Positions 22,921 through 36,200 of a stretch of DNA of 64,000 nucleotides are shown in pieces. Source of the DNA: Tetrahymena thermophila SB210 (Eukaryota > Ciliophora > Oligohymenophorea > Hymenostomatida > Tetrahymenidae); contig NW_002476413.1 in NCBI RefSeq assembly GCF_000189635.1, positions 744,001 to 808,000 on the forward strand. Direction: 5' to 3'. Each line of letters opens with the position of its first letter. The first letter of the stretch is position 1. Below the pieces are notes generated by a model. The model ran no database searches, was not told the DNA's origin, and saw only the letters and a program-made list of their open reading frames with translations. The translations under genes and the position numbers were made by a program.

Positions 22921-25900
22921 ATGAAGAGGCTTATTATTAGACTCGTTTTTACAGTATCAATACCAATCATAATAGGTGTTGCAATATCTATGCTAATATT
23001 CTACAAAAATCTGATGAAAGCTCTCCTTTCCTGGTTTTAATTTAACATTGATTTAAAATAAATACTATTTTATCATCTTTTGGTATAATGTCTTTTTTAT
23101 GATAAAATAAGGGAGTCAGATTGCCTTTAATGGATTAAATAATCATAATAATAAACACTTTATAATTAACTACTTTCTCAGTTAATCATAGAAGAATATA
23201 GCTTTAATTAAGTATTTGCAATATACTATCTTTATTATTTAAAAAAAATCATTATTAAATATAAAATGGTATGTTTTTTTTTATAGATGCAAATACAGTT
23301 AATTGTGATGAATAAATTGATTGATAAATTCAATGATAAAAAAATATTTGGTATTTTTTTATTTGTTTTCCCTTATCTTAATCTTTCATTAATGTTTTAA
23401 ATAAATAAATACATATTAATAATTAAAAGTTAATGCAAATACTTAGTTTACAATTTGTTCATAGAGAGAATTAGTTTTCAATTAATGTTCTCCTGATGTT
23501 TATAAAAAGTTGAAATAGAGCCCTTATTTTGTAGATATATATTTTGTGAGAACACTCTTCAGATATGATCTCCTTTCTAAGCAGTAGCAAGATTTTATCT
23601 TAATGGTATTTTTTTTATTTGTTTTATTTTTTTTAAAGTAGATTTTTTTAATAAAAGAATAATTTTCTATCTTTTTACTCTAGGAGTGCATCTTATCAAT
23701 CTTAAAAATAGGGAATATTAAAAATAATTATGTTTTTCAACTCAGATACCACATCTGTATTTTCAAGATATCCTTCAGAGTATTTAGTTAACATTTAAAT
23801 TTTCATTTTTAATCTAATCAATTTTTAAGGTTTGTAAATGTAACAGATTCACCTTATTAGGATTGTTATGGTGATGGGTATTTAGAACCATATGATCCAA
23901 GATGCAGACCATGGTATACTTATGCAAAGGATAATGAAGGTAAACCTATGTTTTTAAAATAAAACTTATTCTTTTTTATTTATAAATTTAAATGAAAAAA
24001 TCAATCACATATTTTACATATTAAATCAATCAAATAAGGTTATTTCTTTTATGAACCTTATAAAGACTTAGTCAAAAACAATTTAGTGATGACTTTATCT
24101 AGCTAGGTGAAAATTGGTTAGAATTTTTAATCTGTAAATAGCATAGCTTTTGATATTAGTGATCTCATTTAGATATTTGTTGGCTCTTAAAATTAATATT
24201 CTGTTGTATTTCATGAATTCAATAATACTGTAATTTATTGCTTTTGATTAAATTATTTTTTATTCTTATTTATTTATTTGTTCCTTTTATGCTTAAGAAG
24301 CTTTTTAGTTTATAAAATATAATTGATTTAATTAATAAATAAATATAAATAGATTTTTCATCACCCTTAGCTCAATGAAAATAGTGTTATATCATGGTAA
24401 GAATTGGAATTTTAAAATATAACGGAAAGCTGCTTAACAGAAATAGATTTAGAAAAGTGTAATTAAGAAAAACAATAATTCACTTATTAACTGCAATAGA
24501 CAATATAATTTATTAAATTTGGAAATTATTCTATCAATTAATAGAAGAATTTAGATTAACTATATCAATATTGGTCAAAATTTGGAGTCAAAAAGTAAAT
24601 AATATTATAAACGAAATTAATCTAAATTTAAATTTTTCTATTCTTATTTTTAGAGTTAGTTTGGTCTTTCCATTAGTGAGTAAAATTTCTAAATATAAAA
24701 CACAGTAGCCATACTCTTTCTCAATAATATTGACAGCTATGGTTATTGAAGATTAAAGTGAAAGAGTGTAATTATTTAATGTAATTAACATTTATTGGAT
24801 TAAAGTACCTCTATTTATTGAATTCATTATAGTTAGCTTGGTAATAATTATTTTTTTACTAAACTACGGCAAATTTTAGATTATTTAAATATAAAATCCA
24901 ATAGAAATTTTAATTAAATTCTTAAAAATAAATCTAATTTTGCAATGTTAAACGCAAATTCTTAAATATACAAAAAAATTAGATAAATAGAATTTTCGTT
25001 TATTTTCTCCTTTCAATTAAGATTCTTTGAAGTAAACTTCAAAAAATACTTTTAAGGCTAATTAAAATCACTAAATATACAAAGAAAAAATAACTAGAGA
25101 CAATCTATAGAATTAATCTTATCTAGATAAGGTAAATTTCTCTAATAAATTAGAGAGTTTTTGGGAAAAAAGCAGAAATAGATTAACTTATTAATAAAAT
25201 TCCAAGACTTTTTTAAGTATACCTTAAGCATCTAATTTATAGGTTGATACAAATTATGGAAATCAAACCATTTTTAGTTAAAAATATAACAGTAAAATTA
25301 CATAAAATGATGAAAAATATTATTAAACCAGAAAAAATAAAAGCTACATATATAATACATAAGAATAAAAGTAATAATAAGAATAAAAAAGTAAAACATT
25401 CGATGAATTATAGCAATAAAAGTAAGAATAAGAATAAAAAAGTAAAATACTCGATGAGTTATAGCCATTATTCTTAGAAATGAAAATTATTAAAGAAACT
25501 TTTTAGAATTTAGAAAGCATGATAAATTATTAGATTGATGCTTAATGTTAGAGCTCGGAGGATATCATGAACGCCTTGTTCCATTTTGCTAAAGCTAAAG
25601 GTACATTTCAAAAGTTATAGAATTAAAATGGTGTTATCCATTGCTATTATAATCTTGGTGTCATTTGCTTAATCAAAGATGATTTTTAATTAGCTTCAGA
25701 ATATTTTTTATCAGCAATTTAATTAAATTGTATGTTTCTTGACATTGATCATTAATAAATAGAATTATAAAAATATGCATTTGCCTAGTATAAATAAGAT
25801 GATCAGATAGCCTTATTAATAAAGTAAATTTTATGCTTTGCATATAGCTTGAAACAACTTGCTATAGAATAAATATATTATTAAATTAAATCTAATTTAT

Positions 25901-27261
25901 CTAAGTCATCTAATAGCTTTTACTATGAACTCAAATATCACCAATAAAAAAGATTAAATTAGTAAATCTTGAAAAATACTTTAACGAAATCAATTGATAA
26001 CTTTAGAATTTTAGAAAATTTAATTAAAATTCCTAATTAAAATGTTTCAAAGTTATTAGAGCTATTTGTTTACTTAGAAATAATAGAAATATTAATTCAT
26101 TTAGATCACGTAAACTAAATAAAAAAAATTTAGTTTTACATTTATAAAACAATATTTTTAATCAACTAATTATAGCCTTCATATATGAATTCAAAGCTTT
26201 TATTTGAAAATTTAAATGTAAAAAAAATTGATGAGTATGAGAGTATAGTGCTAGAGTAAGAAATGTCTTTTGGTTTTTAAAATAATGGTGAAAGCCTTTC
26301 ATAAGAAATTAGATTTATGATTTTTGAAATTTTGAAAGCTAAATTAATATTTTTATAAGGAAAATTGGAGTTCTATATGGAGAATTACTATCTTGCTATC
26401 GAATACTTAACATAGAGTATAGAAGAAGGATAGTTTTTCAGCCATATTTAAAGATAAAATTCTATCCTTTATCTTAGTTTACTATTTTAAAAGCTATCAA
26501 TAAAATAATATTTCATTGATGAGTTTATTTTTAACTCATCTGTACAAATCGAGCTTACTTTACTTATTTAGATGGATTTCTTTAGCTAAAATATAAATCT
26601 TAGCTAATTTTTTGAAAATATTTAATAATCAAAATTATTAAGAAAAAAAGATGGAATTTAAATAATAATTTTTAACAAAAAGCTGTAAACTGTTATTCCA
26701 CTTACTCTGATAGAAAGCTTTCACCACCTTAAATTAATCATTGAAAGTTTCCAAAATAGAGCAAAATAAATAATTCAAAGTTCTAAGAAAACTCTTTAAA
26801 AATTAGATTGGTAGCAAGCTTTAATAAAATGTATTGGTAATATGACTAATTTAAATCTTTTCTAAATTAATAAATTAAAATAGGATATAAACGAATGGAA
26901 AAATAGCAATAATAATTTATAAAATAAATAAAATTACGAAATATTAAAACATAATATGGAAATGTTGGAAAATAAAAAATAAGTAATTATTTTATTTTCT
27001 TATTCATAAGATATTAAAAACAACACCATAGCAAAATAATTCTTTGATAAAAAAATTCAATTCCATTCCTAAAAAATCATAATTTATCATATGATAGATT
27101 AATTTATTCTATATAGTGATTAATATCAACATGTATCAGAGTCCTTCTAATACGAGCCAGTAGTATTTGATAAAGATCTTATCTAAAAACTTGGTTAACT
27201 TAGAACAGATTAACTAAGTACTTCTAAATAATTTATAACCATCCTAAATAACGCTTTATGA
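22921..27261 (+). CDS. Array gene 4 (subfamily B): Cache-TM-TPR-vWA-like receptor, 1241 aa
   Basis: Exons 22921-23033, 23112-23211, 23287-23350, 23430-23605, 23658-23779, 23830-23939, 24039-24229, 24353-24594 and 24654-27261 give 1242 codons. It is close to gene 3 throughout, with two clear differences in the linker. About 25 codons present in gene 3 before SPFNQ are missing, and a 51-base in-frame unit is present twice (25364-25414 and 25415-25465), so the segment ending KSKxxDEL is read twice before QPLFLEMKII. The sensor motif is YDPRCRPWY with an upstream NVT. The Lys/Asn-rich plus-strand frame across 25244-25477 is a shadow of this linker in another frame. The start is set by MKRLIIRLVFTVS. 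Confidence 0.85.
25364..25465 (+). repeat. In-frame 51-bp tandem duplication in gene 4
   Basis: Two 17-codon units, 25364-25414 and 25415-25465, each run from AATAAAAGTAA to GATGARTTATAGC and differ at a few positions. Gene 3 has a single unit. The unit is a multiple of three, so the frame is kept. Slippage on the (GAATAA)n core is a likely cause. Confidence 0.85.
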
Positions 27262-27715
27262 TTTTTTATTTCATTTGAAAATTTAAAGAAGCAATTCTTA
27301 AATAAAATAAATATATAAATAAAAATTATAAGTTAAAATTTTTTATAGCTCAACATTATCTCTCTTATAAAAACTTAAATATTAAATTTTATTTATTTGT
27401 TATATTTGAATTAAAAAAATGAAACAATTACTATTCGTGATGATTTATATTTGCTTTAAAAAACAAATTTATATGCTATTAATGAATCATATGTTAAAAA
27501 TAATGAAAATATTTTAAGATAATTAATTATTTAGAAAATTATTGTTTAAAATATCAATTTGCCTACAATACAAATATTTGCTTTAAATATAAATAATTTT
27601 TTATTTTTAGCTTTTGTTGTTAAGAATTATTTTAACTTATCAAAATTTTTAAATGTAAGCTCTCATTTATAACAAAAATATTTCATTCATTAAAATTTGA
27701 AATTAATGTAATTAA
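27262..27715. repeat. 3'-flank repeat, copy 2 (after gene 4)
   Basis: This is the counterpart of 21824-22283, with scattered substitutions and small indels. Confidence 0.75.
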
Positions 27716-28359
27716 AATTAAATAAAAATGTAGGAGAATAAATTAAAAATTAGTTTAAATTTGGAAAATTACAATTTAATATTGGATTGAAAGGTTGGAG
27801 CTAATTTTTTAAGTTACAAATTAAAATTATTTTTCAGGTTATTTTTAATAGAAAAAAATAAATATATATTGAATCTTTATCCATTAAACCAAGAAAATAA
27901 TAGCAAATATATTTCAAGTAATTTAATATGATAAATGTAATAGGAAAAAACTGTAAAATAGAATTTGTTTCTATGTTACATAATGCCGCTTATAATATGG
28001 AGAAAGCATTTAAAGATAATTATGACTCCATATACATAAATACTAACATTTTTAACTTTATAAAATTTTGAATAGATTTAAAGACCAAAATTATAGATAG
28101 CATAGTATCTTTTATCTTTTGTAAGATATGACATCATTCATTATTAAATTAAAAAAATTAGAGATTGGTACTAATTGACTAACCAACTTCTTAAAGCCAA
28201 AAAGATATTTTACTTTCATTAAAATATTTACTGTAACCATTGATAAAAAATTCTCAATTTATCAGTAAATCGTATATTGTTAAATCACAAAAATTTTGAT
28301 ATAATAAATTTAATTAATTTTCAAAAAATCATTTAGAAAGAGCAAAAGTAAATAAATAT
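27262..28359. other. Spacer between genes 4 and 5
   Basis: It starts with the second copy of the 3'-flank repeat (27262-27715). A 47-codon frame at 27928-28071 is not supported by any family resemblance. A diverged upstream block lies at 28157-28250. Confidence 0.5.
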
Positions 28360-31300
28360 ATGTAGAGGCTTATTATAAGACTCATTCTTACAGTATCAAT
28401 ACCAATCATAATAGGTGTAGCAATATCTATGCTTATATTCTACAAAAATTTGATGAGCGCCCTTCTATTATGGTATATTAGTTTTAATATTTATTTCAAA
28501 AAAAAGAATTAATTTACTTATCTTACTTTGGAAAATATCTTCTTTAAAATAAAATCAGGGAATCAGATAGCCTTTAGTGGATTAAGTAATCATACTAATA
28601 AACACTTTATAACTAGTTACTTTCTAAGCTAATAATATAAGAATACAGCTTTAACTAAGTACGAACCATTTACAGTTTTTGTTTATTTTAAAAATGCATT
28701 AATTAAAATAAATGGCTTCACAATATATAAATTTTTATTATTCAAAAAGATACAACTGTAACTAATTGTGATGAATAAATTGATTGATAAATTCAATAAT
28801 AAAAAAATATAAGGTATTTTTTTAATTTTCTTCCTTATCTTAATCTTAATTAATATATTTAAGAATTAATATTAATTGTTAATAGTAAACGTAAATACTT
28901 AGTTTACAGTTTGTTCTTACAGAGAAATAGCTTTTAATTAGTGTATTTCTGATGTTTATTAAAGATTTAACTAGAGTTGTTACTTTGTAGATATATATTT
29001 TGTGAGAACGCTCTTCAGATTTGATCTTCTCTCATAACATTAGCAAAATTATATTTTAATGGTATTTTTTTATTTTAGTTTATTAATTTAAAGTAGATTA
29101 TTTTAAATGATAGAATAATTATCTGTCTTTTTTCTCTAAGAGTGTACATTATCAATCCTAAAGATAAGGACTACTGAAAATAATGATGTTTTTCAACGCA
29201 GATACCACTTCAGTGTTTTAAAGATTTCCATCAGAGTAGATTATTATATTTTTTTTTTCATTTTTAATCTAATTCATTTTTATTTAAGACTTGTAAATGT
29301 AACAAATACAGCTTACTAAGATTGTTATGGTGATGGTTATTTAGAACCATATGATCCAAGATGTAGACCATGGTATACTTACGCTAAGTAAAATGAAGGT
29401 AAATATATGTTGTTAAAATAACAAATTTTTTTGCTTTTAAAATTTAAATGAATAAGTAACATTATTTACAAAAATAATCATCAAAATATTAGGTTACTTC
29501 TTTTATTAACCTTATAACGACGCAGTCTAAAAGAATTTAGTGATGACTCTGTCTAGTTAAGTGAAATTTGGTAGTAACATTTAATCTGTAAATAGTATAG
29601 CCTTCGACATGACCAATCTTATTGAGATATTTGTTAGCTCTTAAAATTAATATTCTGTTTTATTTCATGAATTTAATAATACTGTAAAATATTAATTTTA
29701 GTTCAATAATATCTTTATTTTATTTTCTTTCTTTTACTTATTAGCATTTTTATATGTAATATAATTAATCAAATGAATAAATATAAAATAGATATTTCAT
29801 CACCCTTACCACAATGATAATAGTGTTATATCTTGGCAAGAATTGGAATTCAAAAATATAACTTAAAACAATTTAACAGAAGAAGATTTCGAAAAATTGA
29901 ATTAAGAAAAATAAGACTTTAGCAATTAATTACAACAGACAATATAATTTATCAAATCTGGAAATTATTCTATCAATTAATAGAAGAATTTAGATTAATT
30001 ATATTAATACTGGTCAAAATTTGGCATAAAGAAGTAAATAGTATATAAAAAGAAACTAATTTAAATTTAAATTTTCTTTTCTTATTTTTAGAATTAGTTT
30101 AGTCTTTCCTTTAGTTAGTTAAATTCCTAAATATAAAACACAGTAACCGTACTCATTCTCAATCATATTAACAGCAATGGTTATTGAAGATTAAAGCAAC
30201 AGACTATAATTGCTTAATATAATTAACATTAATTGGATTAGAGTACCACTTATTGTTGAATTCATTGTTGTTAGCTTAGCTATAATTTTATTTTTACTAA
30301 ATTATGGCAAATTTCAAATAATTTAAATCTAAAATCCTATAGAAATATTAATTAAATTTTTAAAAATAAATCTAATCTTGCAACGTTAAACTAAGGTCCT
30401 AAAATACATAAAAAAATCAGAAAAATAGAGTTTAACATTCAATAGATATAAAAAAATATCATAAAATATTAATTCTAAGTTGAAATAAGAAGAGACTACA
30501 AATAAATTATTGTCTCCATGCAGTTAAGATTCTTTTAAACTAACATCTAAATATGTCCATAAGACAAATTAACAAAATTATTTAATTTAACAAGAAAAAA
30601 TCACAAGAAACAAACTTTTGAGTTTTCCCTATTCAGATAAGACAGATTTCTCATAGAAATTTGATAGTATTAGGGAAAAACGTAAAACAAGATTAAGTTT
30701 TTTACATAATTCTAAGACGATAATAAGTACTTCTAGAGCATTTAATTAGTAGGATGATGAATAATAAGGAAACCCTGATTTTTTTATAAATAGAACAAGT
30801 TAAAATGATGATAAATCTGCTCACAGTCTAAAAAATGAAAGCTAAATATAAAGTGTAAAACTATAAAAATATGATAAATAAAAAAAAAGCAAAATACTTG
30901 ATGAATTAGAACCGCTATTCTTAGAAATGAAAATAATAAAAGATACTTTTTAAAATTTAGAAAGTTTGATAAATTATTAAATTGATGCTTAAAGTTAAAA
31001 CTCTGAAGATATTATGAATGCTTTGTTCCATTTTGCTAAAGCAAAATGTACATTCCAAAAGCTATAGAATTAAAATGGTGTTATCCATTGCTATTATAAT
31101 CTTGGTGTGATTTATTTAATTAAAAGTGATTTTTAATTAGCTTCAGAGTATTTTTTATCAGCAATTTAATTTAACTGTATGTGCCTAGGTATAGATTATT
31201 AACAATTAGAATTTTTTCATGATAATGAATATAAAGATTAGCTAGTCACATTTAAAAAAATAGTTTTATGCTATTCATATAGCTTGAAACAACATGTTTT

Positions 31301-32690
31301 AGAATAAATTTATTCTTAAATTAAATCTAATTTATTTAAATCACAAAATAAATTTAACAATATATTCTAAAATTACCAATAAGAAATTTAAAATGAATAG
31401 GTCTTGAAAAACACTTTAAAAGAATCAATTGATAACTTCAGAATTTTAGAAAATTTAGTTAAAATTTAAAATTAAAATGCTCCAAAGTTATTTGAGTTGT
31501 TTATAAACTTAGAAATAATAGAAATTTTAATTCATTTAGACCACATTAATTAAAAAAAGGAAATTTAGCTTTACATTCAAAAATCAATAGTTATAATCAA
31601 CAAATTATAGTTTACTTTTATAAAACCTAAAAATTTTAATTCAAAAATATTTGATGAGGATGAGAGTGTAATATTTGAAGAAGAAGACATATCTTTTAGT
31701 CTATATAATAATTTTTAAAACATTTCATAAGAAATCAGGTTTATAATTTTTGAAATTTGTAAATCTAAATTAATATTTTTATAAGGAAAATTGGAGTTCT
31801 ATAAGCAGAATGATTACCTAGCTATCTAATATTTAACACAAAGCCTAGAAGAAGGATAATTTTTTAGTCCAATATAAAGATAAAATGTAATCCTTTACCT
31901 CAGTCTATTATTTTAAAAGCTATCAATAAAATAAGATTTAATTGATGAGTTAGCTTTGAATTCTTCTACACCTATTAATCTTATTTTACTTATTTAGTTG
32001 GATTCTATTTCTTAAAATACAAATCTAAACTAATTTTTTGAAAATATAGAAATATCTAAATTCCTAAGAAAAAAAGATGGAATTTAAATAATAATTTTTA
32101 ACAAATAGCTATAAACTGTTATTCCACTAACTGAAATTGAGAGCTTTCACCATTTACAATTAATCGTTGAAAATTTTAAATACAAATCAAAAGTAACGAT
32201 TCAAAAATCTAAAAAAACCTTGTAAAAATTAAATTGGTAACAAGCAATTGTAAAATATGCTAGTAATATAGCGAAGTTAAATCTTCTATAAATTAGTAAA
32301 CTCAAATAAATTATTAAAGAACTGAATAATAGTAAAAATGATTAAAAATAAAAACTTAGTTTTGAAATATTCAAAAAAAATATGAAAATGTTGGAAAGTA
32401 AAAAATAAGTAATTATTTTATTTTCTAAAGAATAAGATGTTAAAAATAATATCAAACCAAAATAATTCTTTAACAAAAAAATACAATTCCATTTCTAAAA
32501 AATCATAATTTATCACATGTTAGATTTATTTATACAAAAAGATAATGATCAAAATCAACTTGATTCAGAGTACTTCGAGTATGAACCAATATTATCTGAT
32601 AAAGTACTAATCTAAAAACTGAGTTAATTAAGAAAAGATTATTTGAATTCTTCTAAGGAATTCTTAACTATCATAAATAATGCTTTATGA
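28360..32690 (+). CDS. Array gene 5 (subfamily B): Cache-TM-TPR-vWA-like receptor, 1238 aa
   Basis: Exons 28360-28472, 28559-28658, 28750-28813, 28886-29061, 29114-29235, 29289-29398, 29493-29683, 29792-30033 and 30092-32690 give 1239 codons. The second codon is TAG (Gln), so the protein begins MQRLIIRLILTVS. It is intermediate between the gene 3/4 pair and the gene 6/7 pair. The sensor motif is YDPRCRPWY with NVT upstream. In exon 7 the otherwise constant FFYEPY reads FFYQPY because GAA is TAA here. The linker keeps NKLLSP and a YSDKTDFSQKFDS version of the shared B stretch. TPR-like HCYYNLGVIYLIKSDFQLAS and a vWA-like C-terminus follow. Confidence 0.85.
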
Positions 32691-33214
32691 TTTTTTATTT
32701 CAGTAAAAAATTTGATGAAGTCATATTTAAATAATAAAAATACATTTAAAAATATAATAGATTACATTATTTTAAATTTTTTAAATCTCATCATTAAATT
32801 TATTGTTGTAACTTAAATATTAAGTATTTTTTATTTTTTATATAATATATTTTTTAAAAAGTAAGTAAAGAAATTAATAATAACTAAACATGGATGAGTA
32901 TTTTTAATACATCAAAAATAAAAAATTTAATCAAATATTTAAAGTTTTTTTAACAAAAACTACAATACCACCTATTGCCATTTTTTAAATAATTTATAAG
33001 TTGTTTGTTTATTAAAGAAATAAACATAATTTAAAATAACTAGCCATAAAAATTTATTTCAGTAATTAACATATGATAAAAAAATGTACAATTCATTCAA
33101 AAACAATAAATAAATAAATAAAAAAATATTGTATTATTACATCATAAAAATTTCTAAAAAAGAATTTAAGTAATATCAAAAAATTAATTAGAAAGAAAGA
33201 ATAAAAGTAAATAT
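32691..33214. other. Spacer between genes 5 and 6
   Basis: This short spacer contains a block (32938-33020) strongly conserved with 38193-38280 upstream of gene 7. Nothing else was recognised. Confidence 0.5.
32938..33020 (+). promoter_or_regulatory. Conserved upstream block, gene 6
   Basis: It contains TACCACCTATTGCCATTTTT and TAAATAATTTATAAGTTG, roughly 195-275 bases before the ATG. The same words, with few changes, lie at 38193-38280 before gene 7. The locally lower A+T content and its conservation make it a promoter candidate. Confidence 0.35.
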
Positions 33215-36200
33215 ATGTAAAAGCTAATTATAAGACTTATTTTGACAGTATCAGTGCCAATCATAATAGGTGTTGCAATTTCTTTGGTTATATTCTACTT
33301 TTATCTGATGAGTGCACTCAAATCATGGTATATTAGCTTACTATTTAGTTAAAATAAATACGATTTTATCTTCTTTTAGTATAATATTATTTTTAAAATA
33401 AAAAAGGGAATCGGATAGCCTTTAGTGGATTAAGTAGTCATACTAATAAACGCTTTATAACTAATTACTTTATCAGTTAATTATAGAAGAATATAGCTTT
33501 AGCTAAGTATTTTCATTTACAGTTTTTAATTTTTAAAAAAAAGTTATTATTTAAAATTAATGGGTTGGCTTCTTTCTATTTTTTTATTATATAAAAAGAT
33601 GTAAATAGAGTTAATTGTGTAGAATAAATTGGTTGATAAATACAATAATAAACTAATAATAGGTATTATTTTATTTTTTCCTTTTTCTTAATCTTTATTT
33701 AAAGTACTTAAGAATAAATATTAATTGTGAAAAGTTAATTCAAATACTTAGCTTACTATCTGTTTTTAGAGTAAATTTAATTCCTACTAGTGTCCTCCTG
33801 ATGTCTATACAAAATTTAGATAGAATCATTACTTTGTGGATATATATTTTGTTAGAACAATCTTCGAATTTGCTCTTCTCTCAGAAAAGTAGCAAGATTA
33901 TATCTTAATGGTATTTTTTTTATTTTATTATATTTATTATAAAATAGACCTATTTAAATAAAAGAATAATTATCTATCTTTTTACTCTAAGATCATACAT
34001 TAGCAATCTTAAATATAAGGACTACTAAAAATAATGATGTTTTTCAATGCAGATACCACTTCAATATTTTAAAGATTTCCTTCAGAGTAACTTATACATA
34101 TATTTATTATATTTAATCTAATCAATTTTTAAGCATTGAGGTTAATTAAAGTACTGCTTACTAAGACTGTTATGGAAAAGGGTATTCAGAACCATATGAT
34201 CCAAGATGTAGACCATGGTATACTTATGCAAAAAATAATGAAGGTAAATATGTATTTTTGAAGATAACTAATTCTTTATGTTTTAAAAATTGAAATAAAT
34301 AATATTTAACTTATTAAATTAATTAAATAAAAAAGGCTATTTCTTTTATGAACCTTATAGAGACGCAGTATATTAGAATTTAGTGATGACTTTATCAAGT
34401 TAGGTGAAATTTGATTAGAATTTTTAAGGTGTAAATAGTGTAGCCTTCGACTTGAGCAATCTCATTGAGATATTTCTTAGCTCTTAAAGTTCATATTCTG
34501 TTTTATTTCATGAGTTCAATAATACTGTAAATAAAATATTACTTTTTGGTTAAAATATTTATTCATAAATCCTATAAAGCAAGCAGATATATAATACATA
34601 ATAATATTCCAACTAATTCTTAGGGATGTTAAATAAAAAAAAATAATTAAAATTCATCCTATTTATTTGATGAAAGATAAATAATTAATAAGCATGATAT
34701 AATTAATATAAAAGAATTAATAATACAGAAAAAGTTCATTTATTTTTTTTTAAAAATTTAATTGTTATTTTTATTTAGCTAAATTTTTTAGATTATTAAA
34801 ATTTTAAAATCTATCTAAGCCTTTTTAGTTAAAATATATTTTATTTATACTTACTTCTTCATTTTACTTTTCATTGATTATTTGGGTAATATAATTTATT
34901 TATTAACAAATATAAAGATTTTTTATCACCCTTAGCTGAATGATAATAGTATTATATCATGGTAAGATTTAGAATTCAAAAATATAACATAAAACTGTGT
35001 AACAGAAATAGATTTAGAAAATTGTAATTAAGAAAAATAACAATTCAGCTATTAACTATAATAGACAATATAATTTATCAAATCTGGAAATTATTCAATC
35101 AACTAATAAAAGAATTTAGATTAACTGTATTAATATTGGTCAAAATTTGGTGTTCAAAAGTAAATAAATAATATTTAAAAAGAAAGTAATTTATTTATTT
35201 TTGTTTTCTATTTTTAGAATTAGTTTAGTTTTTCCTTTGGTGAGCAAAGTTTATGAATATAAAACACAATAACCATACTCTTTTTCGATAATATTGACAG
35301 CAATCGTTATCGAAGATTATAGCAGCAGGCTTTAGCTATTTAATATAATTAATATTAATTGGATTAAAATACCTCTAATTGTTGGATTCATTATAGTTAG
35401 CTTAGCAATAATAATTTTTTTAATAAATTATGGTAGATTTTAGATTATTTAAATATAGAATCCTATAAATATTTTAATTGAATTTTTAAAAGTAAATTTA
35501 ATCTTATAAAGTTAAACTCGTAAATATAGAATAAACTCAGAAAAATAGACTTAAATCTCAAACATAAATTAAAAATAATCATAAAATAATATTTCAAAAT
35601 TTAAATAGGATGAGATAATAAATAAATCATATCTATTAAATTAAGATTCTTTTAAATAAACATCAAAAAATCTCTTTTTGACAAATTAAAATCGTCTAAC
35701 TTTCTAAGAAAAAATCACAAGATCTCCTCTATTGAATGTACCATATTTAGATAAAGTAGATTTTTCTTGGAAATATGATAGTATTAGGGAAAGACCTTTA
35801 ACAAAATTATCTTATAAAAATATTTCTAAGACCATAATAAGCTCCTCTAAAGCATTGAATTAATAAGATGATTCATACAAAGACTCCTAGAAAGCAATTT
35901 AAAGTGTTAACAAATCTGTTAACGGTCTAAAAAATGAAGGTTAAATATAAAATTAATAAGTATAAAAGCAAATTAATCCACAAAAAAGTAAAATACTTGA
36001 AGAATTAGAGCCGTTATTCTTAGAAATGAAAATTATCAAAGAAACTTTTTAGAATTTAGAAAGCTTAATAAATTATTAAATTGATGCTTAAAGTTAAAAT
36101 TCTGAAGATATTATGAATGGGTTGTTCCATTTTGCTAAAGCTAAAGGTACATTTCAAAAGCTATAAAATCAAAATGGCCTTATTCACTGTTATTATAATC

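Noticed and set aside
25244-25477. 77-codon Lys/Asn-rich plus-strand frame
   Set aside because: It is another frame of the repeat-rich linker of gene 4. The true frame continues from the membrane helix into the TPR region.
27928-28071. 47-codon frame in the spacer between genes 4 and 5
   Set aside because: No homologue in the other spacers and no family resemblance; too short to support.
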